Part shown: positions 12,937 to 24,716 of the stretch, piece after piece
How the letters are laid out: the number at the start of each line of letters is the position of its first letter
How positions within the stretch are numbered: the stretch's first letter is position 1
Origin: Arbacia lixula
Lineage: Eukaryota > Echinodermata > Echinoidea > Arbacioida > Arbaciidae
DNA: 64,000 nt
Reading direction: 5' to 3'
Assembly (NCBI GenBank): GCA_963669155.1
Contig: OZ022576.1
Coordinates: 22,983,178 to 23,047,177, forward strand
Notes under the pieces: model-generated
Told to the model about the DNA's origin: nothing
Database searches by the model: none
The model's input: the letters and a program-made list of their open reading frames with translations, nothing else
Position numbers and translations under genes: made by a program

Positions 12937-15704
12937 TTACCCAGGACGAAAAACCAGTAGAAACCAGTAGAGAAAAACCATTAGAATCTCTACTGGTTTC
13001 TACTGGAAATTTTCTACTGGTTTGAATATGGAAAGTGAAATGATTTCCAGTAGAAACCATTAGAAAAATGCCAGTAGAATACCAGTAGAAACCAGTAGAA
13101 ATCTCTACTGGATCCAATACAAGACCAATAGAAGACCAGTAGAATACCAGTAGAAACCAGTAGGAATCTCTACTGGATCCAATAAAAGACCAGTAGAAAC
13201 CAGTAGGAATCTCTACTGGATCCAATAGAGCTTCCTACTGGTTTCTACTGGAATTTTTCTACTGGTTTGAATATGGAAAGTGAAATGATTTCCAGTAGAA
13301 ACCATTAGAAAAATGCCAGTAGAATACCAGTAGAAACCAGTAGGAATCTCTTCTGGATCCAATAGAAGACCAGTAGAAGACCAGAAGAAACCAGTAGGAA
13401 TCTCCACTGGATCCAATAGAGCATCCTACTGGTTTTTACTGGAATTTTTCTGCTGGTTTGAATATGGAAAGTGAAATGATTTCCAGTAGAAACCATTAAG
13501 AAAATACCAGAAGAGTGGTAGAAACCAGTAGCAATTTCTCCTGGATCCATCAGAATACCAGTAGAAACTAGTAGAATACCTACTGGAGCCATCAGGAGAC
13601 CAATAGGAATCAAAATTAAAAATATTGATGAAATATCGATTTAAATTTAGTATATGATAATCCGAATTATGGCATATTTCCTTATCGTTTTAACCTAATC
13701 CTATCCTATCCTATATTTATTCCTATTCTATCCTATACCTATCCTAATTCCTACTCTTTTCTTCACAGACTTTCATATATATAGCAGTACGGTTATAAGG
13801 TTCATAAGATATTGGTTACTCTAACTTACATTTAAGAAGATCATTTTTTTTGTTGTTATCATTATTGTCTTCACTTAAGTAGGTGACTTTCACTATTTTA
13901 TGTTTAAACTTGAAATCATTACTTGGTAAAATTCCTTTTATCTGGTTAGGTGGAGGTTATCTATTTAAAAGTACAAAATTAGGACACGTAAATACATGCA
14001 TGAATATTCATGAGCATCTCTATTTCTATTGGTTTCTATTGGTTTCTACTGGTCTCCATTACCAGTAGAATTCACTGGTCTCTAATGGTTTCTACTGGTT
14101 TGACTTTGTATTTTTCACACTCCTTTTCAAACCATTAGATCTCACTGGTTTCTATTGGTTTATACTGGTTTGACTTTGTATTTTTCATACTCCTTTTCCA
14201 AATATTATATTTCACTAGTTTCTATTGGTTTCTACTGATCTCCAATACCAGGAGAACTGGTCTCTAATGGTTTCTACTGGTTTGACTTTGTATTTTTCAC
14301 ACTCCTTTTCAAACCATTAGATCTCACTGGTTTCTATTGGTTTATACTGGTTTGACTTTGTATTTTTCATACTCCTTTACCAAACATTATATCTCAATAG
14401 TTTCTATTGGTTTCTACTGATCTCCAATACCAGGAGAATTCACTGGTCTCTAATGGTTTCTACTGGTTTGACTTTGTATTTTTCACACTCCTTTTCAAAC
14501 CATTAGATCTCACTGGTTTCTATTGGTTTCTACTGGTTTGACTTTGAATTTTTGACACTCCTTTTCAAACCATTAGGTCTTACTGGTTTCTATTGGTTTA
14601 TACTGGTCTCCACCAGTAGAATTCACTGGTCTCTAATGGTTTCTACTGCTTTGACTCTGTATTTTTCACACTCCTTTTCAAACCATTAAGTTTCACTGGT
14701 CTAATGGTTTCTCCTGGTTTGACTTTGAATTTTTCACACTCCTTCTCAAAACATTATACATGTATCACACTAGTTTCTATAAGTGTGAAAAAAAAACAAA
14801 GTCAAACCAGTAGAAACCATTAGAGACCAGTGGATTCAAATGGTATTGAAGACCAGTAGAAACCAATAGAAACCAGTGAGATCTAATGGTTTGAAAAGGA
14901 GTGTAAAAAAAAAAACAAAGTCAAACCAGTAGAAACCATTAGAGACCAGTGGATTCTAATGGTATTGAAGACCAGTAGAAACCAATAGAAACCAGTGAGA
15001 TCTAATGGTTTGAAAAGGAGTGTAAAAAAAAACAAAGTCAAACCAGTAGAAACCATTAGATACCAGTGGATTCTAATGGTAAAGACCAGTAGAAACCAAT
15101 AGAAACCAGTGAGATCTAATGGTTTGAAAAGGAGTCTAAAAAAAAGTCAAAAACAGTAGAAACCATTAGAGACCAGTAGATTCTAATGGTATTGAAGACC
15201 AGTAGAAACCAATAGAAACCAGTGAGATCTAATGGTTTGAAAAGGAGTGTAAAAAAAAAAAAGTCAAACCAGTAGAAAACATTAGAGACCAGTGGATTCT
15301 AATGGTATTGAAGACCAGTAGAAACCAATAGAAACCAGTGAGATCTAGTGGTTTGAGAAGGAGTGTGAAAAAAACAAAATCAAACCAGTAGAAACCATTA
15401 GAGACCAGTGGATTCTAATGGTTTCTACTGGTCTTCAATACCATTAGAATCCACTGGTCTCTAATGGTTTCTACTGGTTTGACTTTGTTTTTTTTCACAC
15501 TCCTTCTCAAACCATTAGATCTCACTGGTTTCTATTGGTTTCTACTGGTCTTCAACACAGTAGACTCTACTGGTTTCTACTGGTTTCTACTGGTTTGATT
15601 TCGTAGTTCCTCTTCAGACCAGTAGACTCTACTGGACCAGTAGAAACCAGTAGACGGTCTCTACTGGTTTCTACTGGTTTCTATGGGAATTTCGACCTGG
15701 GTAA
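12937..15704. mobile_element. 2.77-kb TIR-bounded element made of CCAGTAGAAACC-type repeats
   Basis: The left boundary reads TTACCCAGGACGAAAAACCA and the right boundary complements to TTACCCAGGTCGAAATTCCC; both then run into AGAAACCAGTAGAAACCAGT-like sequence. Between them almost every segment is a variant of CCAGTAGAAACC or its complement GGTTTCTACTGG. Four domains: 12950-13620 (mixed), 14028-14780 (GGTTTCTACTGG sense), 14780-15422 (complement sense), 15440-15690 (sense again). A non-repetitive AT-rich patch with CCTAT repeats lies at 13620-14020. No transposase. It sits in the intergenic space between SLC35A2 and CHCHD4. Confidence 0.7.
15309..15551. repeat. Long hairpin, ~110-bp arms, 17-nt loop
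   Basis: The junction of two oppositely oriented repeat domains. Arms are perfect for 28 bp next to the loop (loop 15423-15439) and near-perfect out to about 15315 and 15548, including the GTGAGATCTA / TAGATCTCAC words and the A-tract/T-tract pair. Confidence 0.85.
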
Positions 15705-15904
15705 GCAATTAAACCTGGAAGGAAAGACCCATAGAAAAACTATAGCCTATAATCATTAAAGCCTTCCAAAAGGGAAAAAGAGGGACACAACTACAGAAGT
15801 GGGAAGCAGTGGGTGCGTTTTTGCTTCAGTAGAGTTAATGTTTTTGATTTTCCTTCATTTGCGAGCAGATAAACTGAAGACAGATGCATACATGTGTGCG
15901 CGTT

Positions 15905-15944
15905 TGTGTGTGTGTGTGTGTGTGTGTGTTTGTGAGAGTATGAG

Positions 15945-15979
<35 letters not shown>

Positions 15980-15992
15980 TGTGTGTGTGTGT
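15905..15992. repeat. (GT)n microsatellite
   Basis: Nearly 90 bp of GT repeats with a short interruption near 15930-15946. Intergenic. Confidence 0.9.
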
Positions 15993-16448
15993 CATGTGGG
16001 TGAGTGTGATTTTAATATTTTTTTAAAAATAACTTCCTCAAAATTATTTTGATTAAAAATGATGCTATAAACGCAAACAAAAAAAATGTATGATTTGAGA
16101 TTGATATATAATTCTGTCTATGTTACTACTCTTATTTCGATCATGAACTGTTAAAAACATTTTAAAGAATGTGTATACTATAAGTGTACAGATGGATTCA
16201 TTTTTTTTCGGATTTGTATAATTTATGCTATTTCATAAGTGTTTACGAATGATGGAGTGGATTTTGAATTAACAATGTAAATGACTTAATGTAATATTAT
16301 TTTCATATGCTATGAGGAAGAAAAAAAAATATGACTTAAAGAAAAAAAATATGGTTATGAAGCACTAAACACGGAGGGGAAAATGTGCATGATCTCGAAG
16401 GAGAGGGTCACCGATCAGGCCTGCGCGCAAAATCTCACGTCCGTAGCC

Positions 16449-16776
16449 GGGTGTGCTTCACAAAGCTGTTCATAAGCTGAACGGCACGACTGGTGACACT
16501 TTCTTGTGGTAGCCTATTAAATGATTTAAGATACCCAAATTTATTCCTGTTTCAACAGAGTGGGAGTTAATGTCCAACCATCCTAATTGAATTTGACAAA
16601 TCATAAACATTGTATCCAGACACTATGAATTTTAATTTGTAAAGATGAGCTTTCAATTTTAGCTTATGGGAATCAAATCTGATTTAGCACAAGAAGGGGG
16701 TAACCAATCGTGCATAAAGTCATGTGAAAGTCGTTTGTAGCTTAAGAACAGCTTGCTGACCCCCCCCCCCCCCCCC
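16449..16776. mobile_element. GTTTCACC foldback MITE, long form, copy 2
   Basis: Diverged relative of 241-566: starts GGGTGTGCTTCACAAAGCTG, ends AAGAACAGCTTGCTGACCCC. Shared internal words include TTATTCCTGTTTCAACA-like, TTGTATCCAGA and TTATGGGAATCAAATC. It runs into a poly-C tract at its right end. Confidence 0.65.
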
Positions 16777-16860
16777 GGTCTCTGACCTTAGCACATCTGA
16801 GCCCCCCCCCCTCCCCCCTCCCCCCCCCCCCCACCCCACCACACACACACACACACCCAC
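16757..16860. repeat. Poly-C / CCCA / (CA)n low-complexity tract
   Basis: Two C-runs (16759-16776 and 16802-16832) followed by a short CA repeat. No coding sign. Confidence 0.9.
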
Positions 16861-17139
16861 ACACCATAGAAAAAAAATATAGATCCGCGCCTGCCCCCTC
16901 ATGGCTCATTTCTTGCGGCTATGCTTATAGAGGGACATTGTGCAACAAACTTAAATATAAAGACGAATTAATACATGCATATTAATGTGTCAATTAAAGC
17001 AGATTAAAATGACAATAAGTAAACTGAAAAATAACAGTAAAATAAATCATAAAGTTATCATAGGCCCTACAATATTTAGACCGAGTAATACACATACGCT
17101 ACACACCCGTATTTGGTCGGTCCGATGGGTCGAATTATC

Positions 17140-17453
17140 ATTATTGCACTGAGACAAGGTTGAGTTGTCTGAGAGCGCACGTGTGTAGCATGCATAATCA
17201 GGTCCCTCGCTAGCTAGCCTAGCCGCAGCCGCAACTCGCAGCTGATATATAAGCGTATCCCATGTGCGTCAGCGGCCAGCCGCGCGCCGGTTACGAATAC
17301 ATAGTACATGTAATACGCTGCTATATTGTGTGCGACGTACATCACTACATGACGTAACTCTCAGACTTCCAGACAAATTATTACAGTTAGACTACAAATT
17401 ACGAATTTACTGCTGCATGTATATTTATGAAGTGAGCAGTATTCAGTCTGGCC
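17140..17453 (+). promoter_or_regulatory. Candidate CHCHD4 promoter
   Basis: A GC-richer stretch just upstream of the CHCHD4 start. It has a TATATAA at 17246-17252 within GCTGATATATAAGCG and an E-box-like GCACGTG near 17176. A start site around 17275-17285 would give a 5' leader of about 170 nt. Confidence 0.45.
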
Positions 17454-20320
17454 ATGTCTTACTGTCGAGAAGAAGGTAAGCCCCACTGTTTAAACGTCAT
17501 TTATTTGCAATCAAGGCGCTAGTTCAAGTGTATCCATCATTCATCCTGTCATGCCTGTTCAGTGTTGTTTTACTTTTATTTTAGGCAGTGCCTTCCTCTG
17601 AATAACAAAAGAAAATCTGGATTGAGAAATATGTCAACCGTTCAGCCTTCGCTGGGACTGGAGTTCATAGCAGATCTGATTATTACACACACTGGAAATT
17701 CATGAAATTAGATTGGGGGTAAGCGCAGGGAAATTTTGATAAAATTGTAGAAAGAGTTTGGTCCGTAACTTTTTCTGACATCTCCGCACATGAAATCGAG
17801 GTTGTTTCCATGGAAGGTGAAACACTCAAACGATTTACAAGATATTTGTAAGGAGATATGATTGCCCAACCTGCGATATGGAGGCATTTCTCTGAAATGT
17901 TTTCAACAGTATTCTCGATTAAAATCCCCCCTGAAACAACAATATAATCTGAAATTCACAGAATGGTATAATACGATGTTCTACATCATGTACTACTGCA
18001 CATGCACTTCAGTACGTGAAGTGATTTTGAAATCTTCTGCGCATACAGAAGTCAAAATACAGCCAAAATATGCTTCTTTGGCGGCGGATCTCCCTCGCAA
18101 AATATTGCATTGTGACATCAATGCACGTGACTGCTGTAATTACACTTCGTGCTGACTTCATTCCTTACACCTCTCTGGTGATATTAAGTTATTTAACTCA
18201 AAGTATAAGTTGAGATCAGCACAACGGTAATTGGCCTGCGGCTGAGCAGAGGAGTATCTTGACATTTCTGGTAACAAACCACTATGAATCAACAGTACAA
18301 CACATTTGGATTAGGCCCACACTCCTCCGTATTTACAAGTTATGTTCATCTTCAAGATATGCTGCATTATATTATAGAAGAAGAGGAAGAAGCACCAGTC
18401 AATCTAGACTGCTATTTTGGAAATGGTATATTTTGCACCTTTTCTGCACACAAAGTTAACTTATACATTTGGGGTGTGATATCATGCCGTGAAAACATCT
18501 ATCCCATCTTTCTATCTGAATTTATCTTTCTACCTTCATTTCTAGATAGACCCATCCAGCGTGCTACATAAGCGCTTGCCCGATGGCCCGGGGCCAGTGA
18601 AAATCCCCTTCGGGCAAGCTATTTTGATGATTGTGGGGAAAGTACTGGCCGGAATCGGGCAAGCAGATTATTACAGCTAGTTAATAGCTAATCAAAATGC
18701 AAGTTTTCCTATTTTGTAATCATAAAAAGCTAAACAATCTTCTTCATGTTCGATTAAAAAACAAGAACATATTAAAGCAAAAGTGTTTTGTTACCAGGAA
18801 ACAGTGGTCTGTGTGTGTTTTTATTTATTGTGAGTGTATAGGTTTATGTATACGGCCCATAAAATAGTTAAATTGAATTTTATGTAAGAAATGTAGCATT
18901 AATGTGTTTTCTTTCCGGGCAAGTGAAATTTCATTTCGGGCAAGTGATTTTTCATTTTTTCAAAATCTGCTTGCCCCAACGGGCCAGTGCTAAAAAAAAG
19001 TTATTTAGCACCCTGCCCATCTGTCTTTATTTATGCCCTGTATGAAAGCTATGTGGCATTGGAAGGTAAACAACATTTGACTGTTAGAATCTACTTGGCC
19101 AACTATGTAAACTTTGCTTTTATTTCTGTGACTATGCATGTTGCATGGAATATTTGCCTAAGTGAATAGAAGTTTTGAAAAATCGCTTGTTCTTTCCTGT
19201 CAATATTTTGCTGTTCAATATTTATCTATGATTACTAGCACCAAAGTTTTACTGGTAAATAAATGTGCAACAATCCTTTGTTTCCTGTTTCATTCGTTAT
19301 TTCATTGAATTTATACATTTATTTGATAAAAAGATGCAGATTCTGCAAAATGCATGTCTAACTCTGCATTGGTCACCCTTTATTTTCCCATTACAGGAAA
19401 GGACCAGGTCCTCTTTGTCACCAAAGAGGATTATGAAACCCCTATCAAGGAGGAGCTGAAGTACCTTGCTGAAGAAGATGATGAAGCTGAAGGTATTACA
19501 GTCGTGCACACTTTCTTAGTTTTAAAGCTGAGTTACATTGGACATGACATCAAACCGAACAGTCATGAGCAGTATTTGTCATACTGGTGTGAGAGATTGA
19601 ATGTACTCTCTCAGGAAATAAGTAGTCTACAGCACATATCTTCAGTGAAATATTTTTTCTCCCAAGGATTTGCCCAAGATAAGAGTTCTGTGCTGAATTA
19701 TAATTCTAGAAAGCAAGTTACGAATCATATGCTGGGCTACTTTATAAGCTTGACATGAAATAATGCTCTGATACCGTACTGTGCATTTTTTGATGAGAAA
19801 CATGAAATTTCCAAAGTGGCTCTTGAACAGCCTATGGGTGATCTTTTGTTCATTAGTGAATGATAAATCCGCTGTGTACTTTTGTTGTTGTAGGAGGAGA
19901 GAAGAAAGATTGAAGGTAGGGACAAGTACAAGCTAAGAAGAGTTTTCCCAAAGGATGGTTGAAGATCAGTGACTCTATGCTTGAAGTAGTTAACTGTGAA
20001 TTGTATTTTATTGTGCTTATGCAGGCCTCATCCTTTCTAATGGAGACATCAACTGGAGCTGCCCATGCCTGGGGGGAATGGCGAGTGGCCCGTGTGGGAT
20101 GGAGTTCCGAGAAGCCTTCTCCTGCTTCCACTACAGTGAAGCGGAACCCAAGGGCTCTGACTGCATTGACAATTTCCGCAAAATGCAGGAGTGCATGGTG
20201 ACCTACCCCGAACTCTATCCAATGAATGAGCCGTCGGAATCTGAATCGTCACAACCACATGAACAATCGGAGGAACCCCCCACAGTAGAAGAGATATCGG
20301 AAAAGGATGGTGGCAGTTAA
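17454..20320 (+). CDS. CHCHD4: CHCHD4 / MIA40 mitochondrial import and assembly oxidoreductase (3 exons)
   Basis: Oxidoreductase of the mitochondrial intermembrane space that traps incoming CX3C and CX9C proteins by disulfide exchange and is re-oxidised by ALR/Erv1. Exons 17454-17475, 19397-19492, 20025-20320; 414 nt, 137 aa, all phases close. The start [19 protein letters not shown] is nearly the vertebrate N-terminus. The redox-active CPC is C52-P53-C54 (WSCPCLGG). Twin CX9C: C63-C73 and C86-C96. The C-terminal tail from about residue 105 is acidic and serine-rich ([19 protein letters not shown]), as in animal CHCHD4. Length agrees with the 142-aa human protein. Introns of 1.9 kb and 0.5 kb; intron 1 carries a foldback element at 18560-19012. 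Confidence 0.97.
18560..19012. mobile_element. ~450-bp inverted-repeat element with GGGCAAG words
   Basis: Left end GCGTGCTACATAAGCGCTTG; right end complements to GGTGCTAAATAAC. Near each end is a GCCCG...GGGCCAGTG block. The motif CGGGCAAG occurs at 18611, 18656, 18917 and 18937. No ORF. Lies in CHCHD4 intron 1. Confidence 0.55.
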
Positions 20321-21860
20321 CATCCAAAGTGTGAGGACAAAAAAAGCTTTTTCCTTCTGAAAGTACTTGATTTGAACGAACTGTGGTGTGCAAATCAAAA
20401 TCAGATAGGTGATATTCTGGTATCGGGGCTCTCCACAGGTTTGGCTGTACAACTGGTTTATAGCATTTCTTGGCCTGTGTCAAACTCTGATTCGCATGCA
20501 ATCTTGTGTGATATTTACACATAAATGTATGTATGTTGCAAGAAAAGTTTGAAAATGATGATACCACACAAACATTTTACTGACTAGAACCCTGTCTGGT
20601 GTCAGTCCCTTAGAACCCAGATTTTGCAGGTAGACTTCACAGTTTGTATTAGGTATATTGTATGAACATGCATTGTATGTTGTTTTCCACCTGACATGGC
20701 GGTTTCATTTATTCAAAATCTGTGATCATTTGGTATCTTTCTGTTATGTCATTATGTGTGGTCTACCCCTAGTTGCATAGTCCCCACCCTCTGGTACCCT
20801 CCGGACTTATACGCAATACACATTTTCATTGTGTATTTTCTAATTTTGGAATACAATACATTTACAGATGTAGTGAGTAATTGATCACTCTTTTACTTGA
20901 ACAAGAAAATCAATTTGAAATTAAGCCCAGGGTCAAGTTATTATTGATTATCCTGAATTATGATTGATAAGAGCAATAATTTGGTGCTAGCATTTAACAT
21001 TTACCAAAGAAAACTAGAAAAGACTGAAGTGTGGATACTATTTCAATTATTTGATGCATAAAAGGTGTCAGGGACATGTATTTTTGGAGCAAATATTCAA
21101 TTGAAACTTTGGTCAAAACTAATTGCAGAGTTGCTTTAATGTGTGATACAGACACTTGATGTAAGTTACAAAGTGTACAGAAGAACTCTGTATTTCATGG
21201 ATATTCAAATAGAAACAAACGTGTTATACATGTACCCAGAAGTGGGATTTGTTGAAATGATCCCATTGGATCATGGAAAGAATTACCCTGAATGATTTTA
21301 TTTCTTCATATCTTAGTACTCAATTATTACAGTGGTCCACAATTTGTTATACATGTACATGTATACTGTAAGAATGTTTATGCACATGTAGTTGAATGAA
21401 CACCCTCTTGGATGGTGTGACTGACCAACTAACAGAGGCATACCTCAGTTGTAATACTGTACAAACCCAGAAAATCTGCTGCTCCAAAATCTAAATTTCA
21501 AATAATTAATGCATTTGGTGTTTAAATTTGGGGGATGAAATAAATTGAGGCGCACTGATACAGGTATATGGAATTGGGAGTGTGCCTAAGTTTATGGGTT
21601 TGTTGTGAGAAAATTGTTCAAGACCGTAGTGTGAATTTATCAAATGCTTGTGGTGTTTAGGACTTGATGAATAAGTTCAGATATTGATTCGACAGCTGTA
21701 TTCATTGTTTGCATGTTTCATTACTTACAGTGAAGTCAACTGCATTGATTGTTCATGTGCATGTATAGTGATACTATGATTGTACCTACATTCATTGTTA
21801 TATTGAAACAGAGCAGTCCTAAATCCTGTGAACTTTTATACATACAATTAAAAGTATATC
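20321..21860 (+). other. Probable CHCHD4 3' UTR and downstream flank
   Basis: AT-rich non-coding sequence. Candidate poly(A) signals AATAAA at 21539-21544 and ATTAAA at 21847-21852. No further exon recognised. Confidence 0.35.
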
Positions 21861-23383
21861 AATATTATATTTATATATTTTGTACTGTTCCTTTCTTTTA
21901 TAGCAGTTGGTTGCTTGGTTAGTGATTCTTACTTTCGCCACTACAATGTAGTGTCAAAATGAACAATTAAGGTTTTTAAAATAAGAAAAAGAAAATGTGA
22001 ATATGCTATTGATATATTTTGATAAAATATCTTTTGACAGTAGGCATGCATATGTTGAAAACAGGCAAGCTTCTAGGTTATTCTCTTTTCCACAAAACAA
22101 GCACACATGCTACAAAAAAGGGTCACTCTTGATACATAGGCGCGTCCGTCTTGTAAATTCCCAGTCCAACACTGAACGCTTTAACCAAACAGAGAGAGGT
22201 TAGGAACGTGCCAGCATTCTAGGAGTGAATGCTTATAGAACAAGTTAAAGAAATGTGAAGCAACAGTGAGATGAAATTCAAATAATGAATGAAAAAGACA
22301 TTCTGTAGTTTGTCTCTCGGATTCAACTTCTATTTCAAATGCAAAATGAAAGTTGAAGCTACTCTGGTGTCTCAATTAATCTCATATGTTCTAAAATGAT
22401 GTGATGATTCTAATCACGAACTGTGCTACAAATAATCTTGCCTACAGCACTAATGTGATAAGCTTTTACATAAATGTAGAGAACGAACACAGATACCAAT
22501 TCACCATCCACACACAACATATTTAAATAAAAGATTGCACATACAAACATGCTTCAAAAGTGCATGGAATGAAATGCATATAATGTTTTTTTTTCTTCTT
22601 ATTAAGGGAATTCTTTTACATAATATTAAAAACAATATATAACGCCATTTTCACCGTCCATTCGCGCACAAAGATTCTATGAGAGATAGCGCTCGCAAGT
22701 ATGCTACAAAAACACATGGAATATAAAAACCTGTGTGTTCATCACGTGACTGGGAGCTTTGTTCCTCTCCATTAGTGGGTCCCTTCCGTTGCCGGGGCTG
22801 GTGATCTCTCATCTCGCTTCGCTCCGCCTGTCAAAGTAAAAACACTAAAGCCTAGGTATCGTGACAAAATAACGACTGTTGTTGAGTCAGGAGCTTCCCC
22901 AAGATATAAGACGGGTCTGCAAGTCGTGGGCAGAAGTGGTTGATTTTTAATGCGTTCCCAAACATGTACTTCAAACGTCAAACAAAGCTTCTAAAATAAT
23001 AATGAGCATAATGTTAGGTTTCGGAATCGATAGCCCTACGTATACAAAAAAAAAAAAAAAACATACGCGGAGTTATCTAATGACTACCATGTGTATATCA
23101 TTCTGGTTACAATTGGAGTACTTATTTGTGCTGTTCGAGTTACATCAATCAAGTCTGGATCTATTTTTTTTTTTCAAAATTATTTTTCATAGTGTGTGAG
23201 TTAAATTCATCAATTATGATATGATAGTGTGTTATCGTTCAATATCAACTTATTGGCTAATGAAGAATTCAGACAGCGGAAATCATCTTGTCACAGAACT
23301 ACTGGATTGTATGCTGATGTGGTAGCGTGGCCGATAACTAGCTGTGCGGTCACTTAAAATCTTTATACTAGACGACTGCAGAC

Positions 23384-23438
<55 letters not shown>

Positions 23439-23939
23439 TACAATCATTCTTTACCTGGCGGTGATACAGAAGTGGAGTTTTCTTACTGTTACTGTATGCC
23501 GTGTAGTATATTTTCCAGAGAGACTCATTGGAAAAGGAATTAAGCTCGCAGCCTAAACATTATGAGAATACATGAATGATGCTTACAGAGACAGAGAGAG
23601 GAGCTGACCACAATGAGAAAGAAAGAGAGAGAGAGAGAGAGAGGGGGAGGGGGGGGGGGGGGACAAAGAGAGTAATCTCCTTGTGGCTTTGATGCAAACA
23701 TATAGTTACTTGAATCTTTAAAAGTCTCCTTATAGTTCTAACTTCTTACATTTTCATGGATCATGGTATCATAACATTATCAAGATAAACACCCTGTGAG
23801 AAGTATACATGTCTCATTTCTGGGCCGGCAACCTCTCACAACAACTGGGTTGGCATGGCAACGTTTCCTGTCCAGCGGTCACAATTCCTATAAATTTGTA
23901 TAATCAGTTTTATGTCTGATTTCCATAAAACTTAGTCCA
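21861..23939. other. Intergenic, no gene seen
   Basis: AT-rich and without a supportable exon. Contains an A-run near 23045, (GA)n at 23384-23437 and a GA/G tract at 23620-23662. A weak word duplication (CAAAAGTGCATGGAATG near 22553 versus ACAAAAACACATGGAATA near 22706) was noted. Confidence 0.5.
23384..23437. repeat. (GA)n microsatellite
   Basis: About 54 bp of pure GA. A second GA tract followed by a G-run is at 23620-23662. Confidence 0.95.
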
Positions 23940-24716
23940 TTAACCCTATATAGCCCGGGCTATTTTTAAATTGCATACCCGGGGGGGGGGGGGGGGGGGG
24001 CAAAAACAGCCCCCGCCCCCTTCAGATCTCGACCTCTGATCGCGCGATCGCGACGAAAATTGGCACGTACGTCACCCATGACGTAATCTTCACAATTCAA
24101 TTGTCAATTGCACCAAAATTATTTACATTTATTTCTAATTGATTAATTATGCTAATTAATGCATATGGGGTCATAATCTAGATGTAAATATTTAGATCTA
24201 GCCCCAAACTGCCGATTTCAGTCCGGACACTCTTCTTAATATTATTTTCAAATAAGGATTTTAAAAAATGGCAATATAAAATATTTCTTATGTATCTTAC
24301 TGTTTTTTGAAAGTCTTATGCATGTATTTCTTTGTTTTCAACTTTATAGTTTTCATTGTTTTTTCGATGGAAATTGTTGGCAACACTATTTCAGTCATAT
24401 TAAGAAACATGAAATTTATTGCTTTTCATCAATAAAAATTAAATAATTATACATTTATGGACTTTGGTTAGATACAGAATAATTGCAATGGATTTGTACA
24501 TGGAATCATGTTTTTGAGTAATTTTCGGTCTGACATGCACGTACAAAATGTGACGTAACTTCGGAGCCGCGTACCCCCGTGTCGCAAATTTTGACTTAAA
24601 AGTTGCGTGATCGACTTGGAGGAAAAAAGTCATGAAACGTCGCGGCACGATCTTTTCGCGTTACAAATTTATCGCGAAAATGTCGAGGGGGGGGGGGGGG
24701 GGCTAGATAGGGTTAA
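23940..24716. mobile_element. piggyBac-like non-autonomous element, TTAA target site
   Basis: TTAA at 23940-23943 is followed by CCCTATATAGCCCGGG; the right end is GGGGCTAGATAGGG followed by TTAA at 24713-24716. Ends are therefore inverted (CCCTATMTAGCC) with a TTAA duplication, as known for piggyBac elements. Inside, G-runs of about 17-20 bases lie next to each end, and GATCGCG/CGCGATC-type words recur. 769 bp between the TTAAs, no transposase ORF. Confidence 0.75.

Noticed and set aside
12950..15690. CRISPR array
   Set aside because: Repeats are degenerate, lack constant-length unique spacers, change orientation, and lie in an animal genome.
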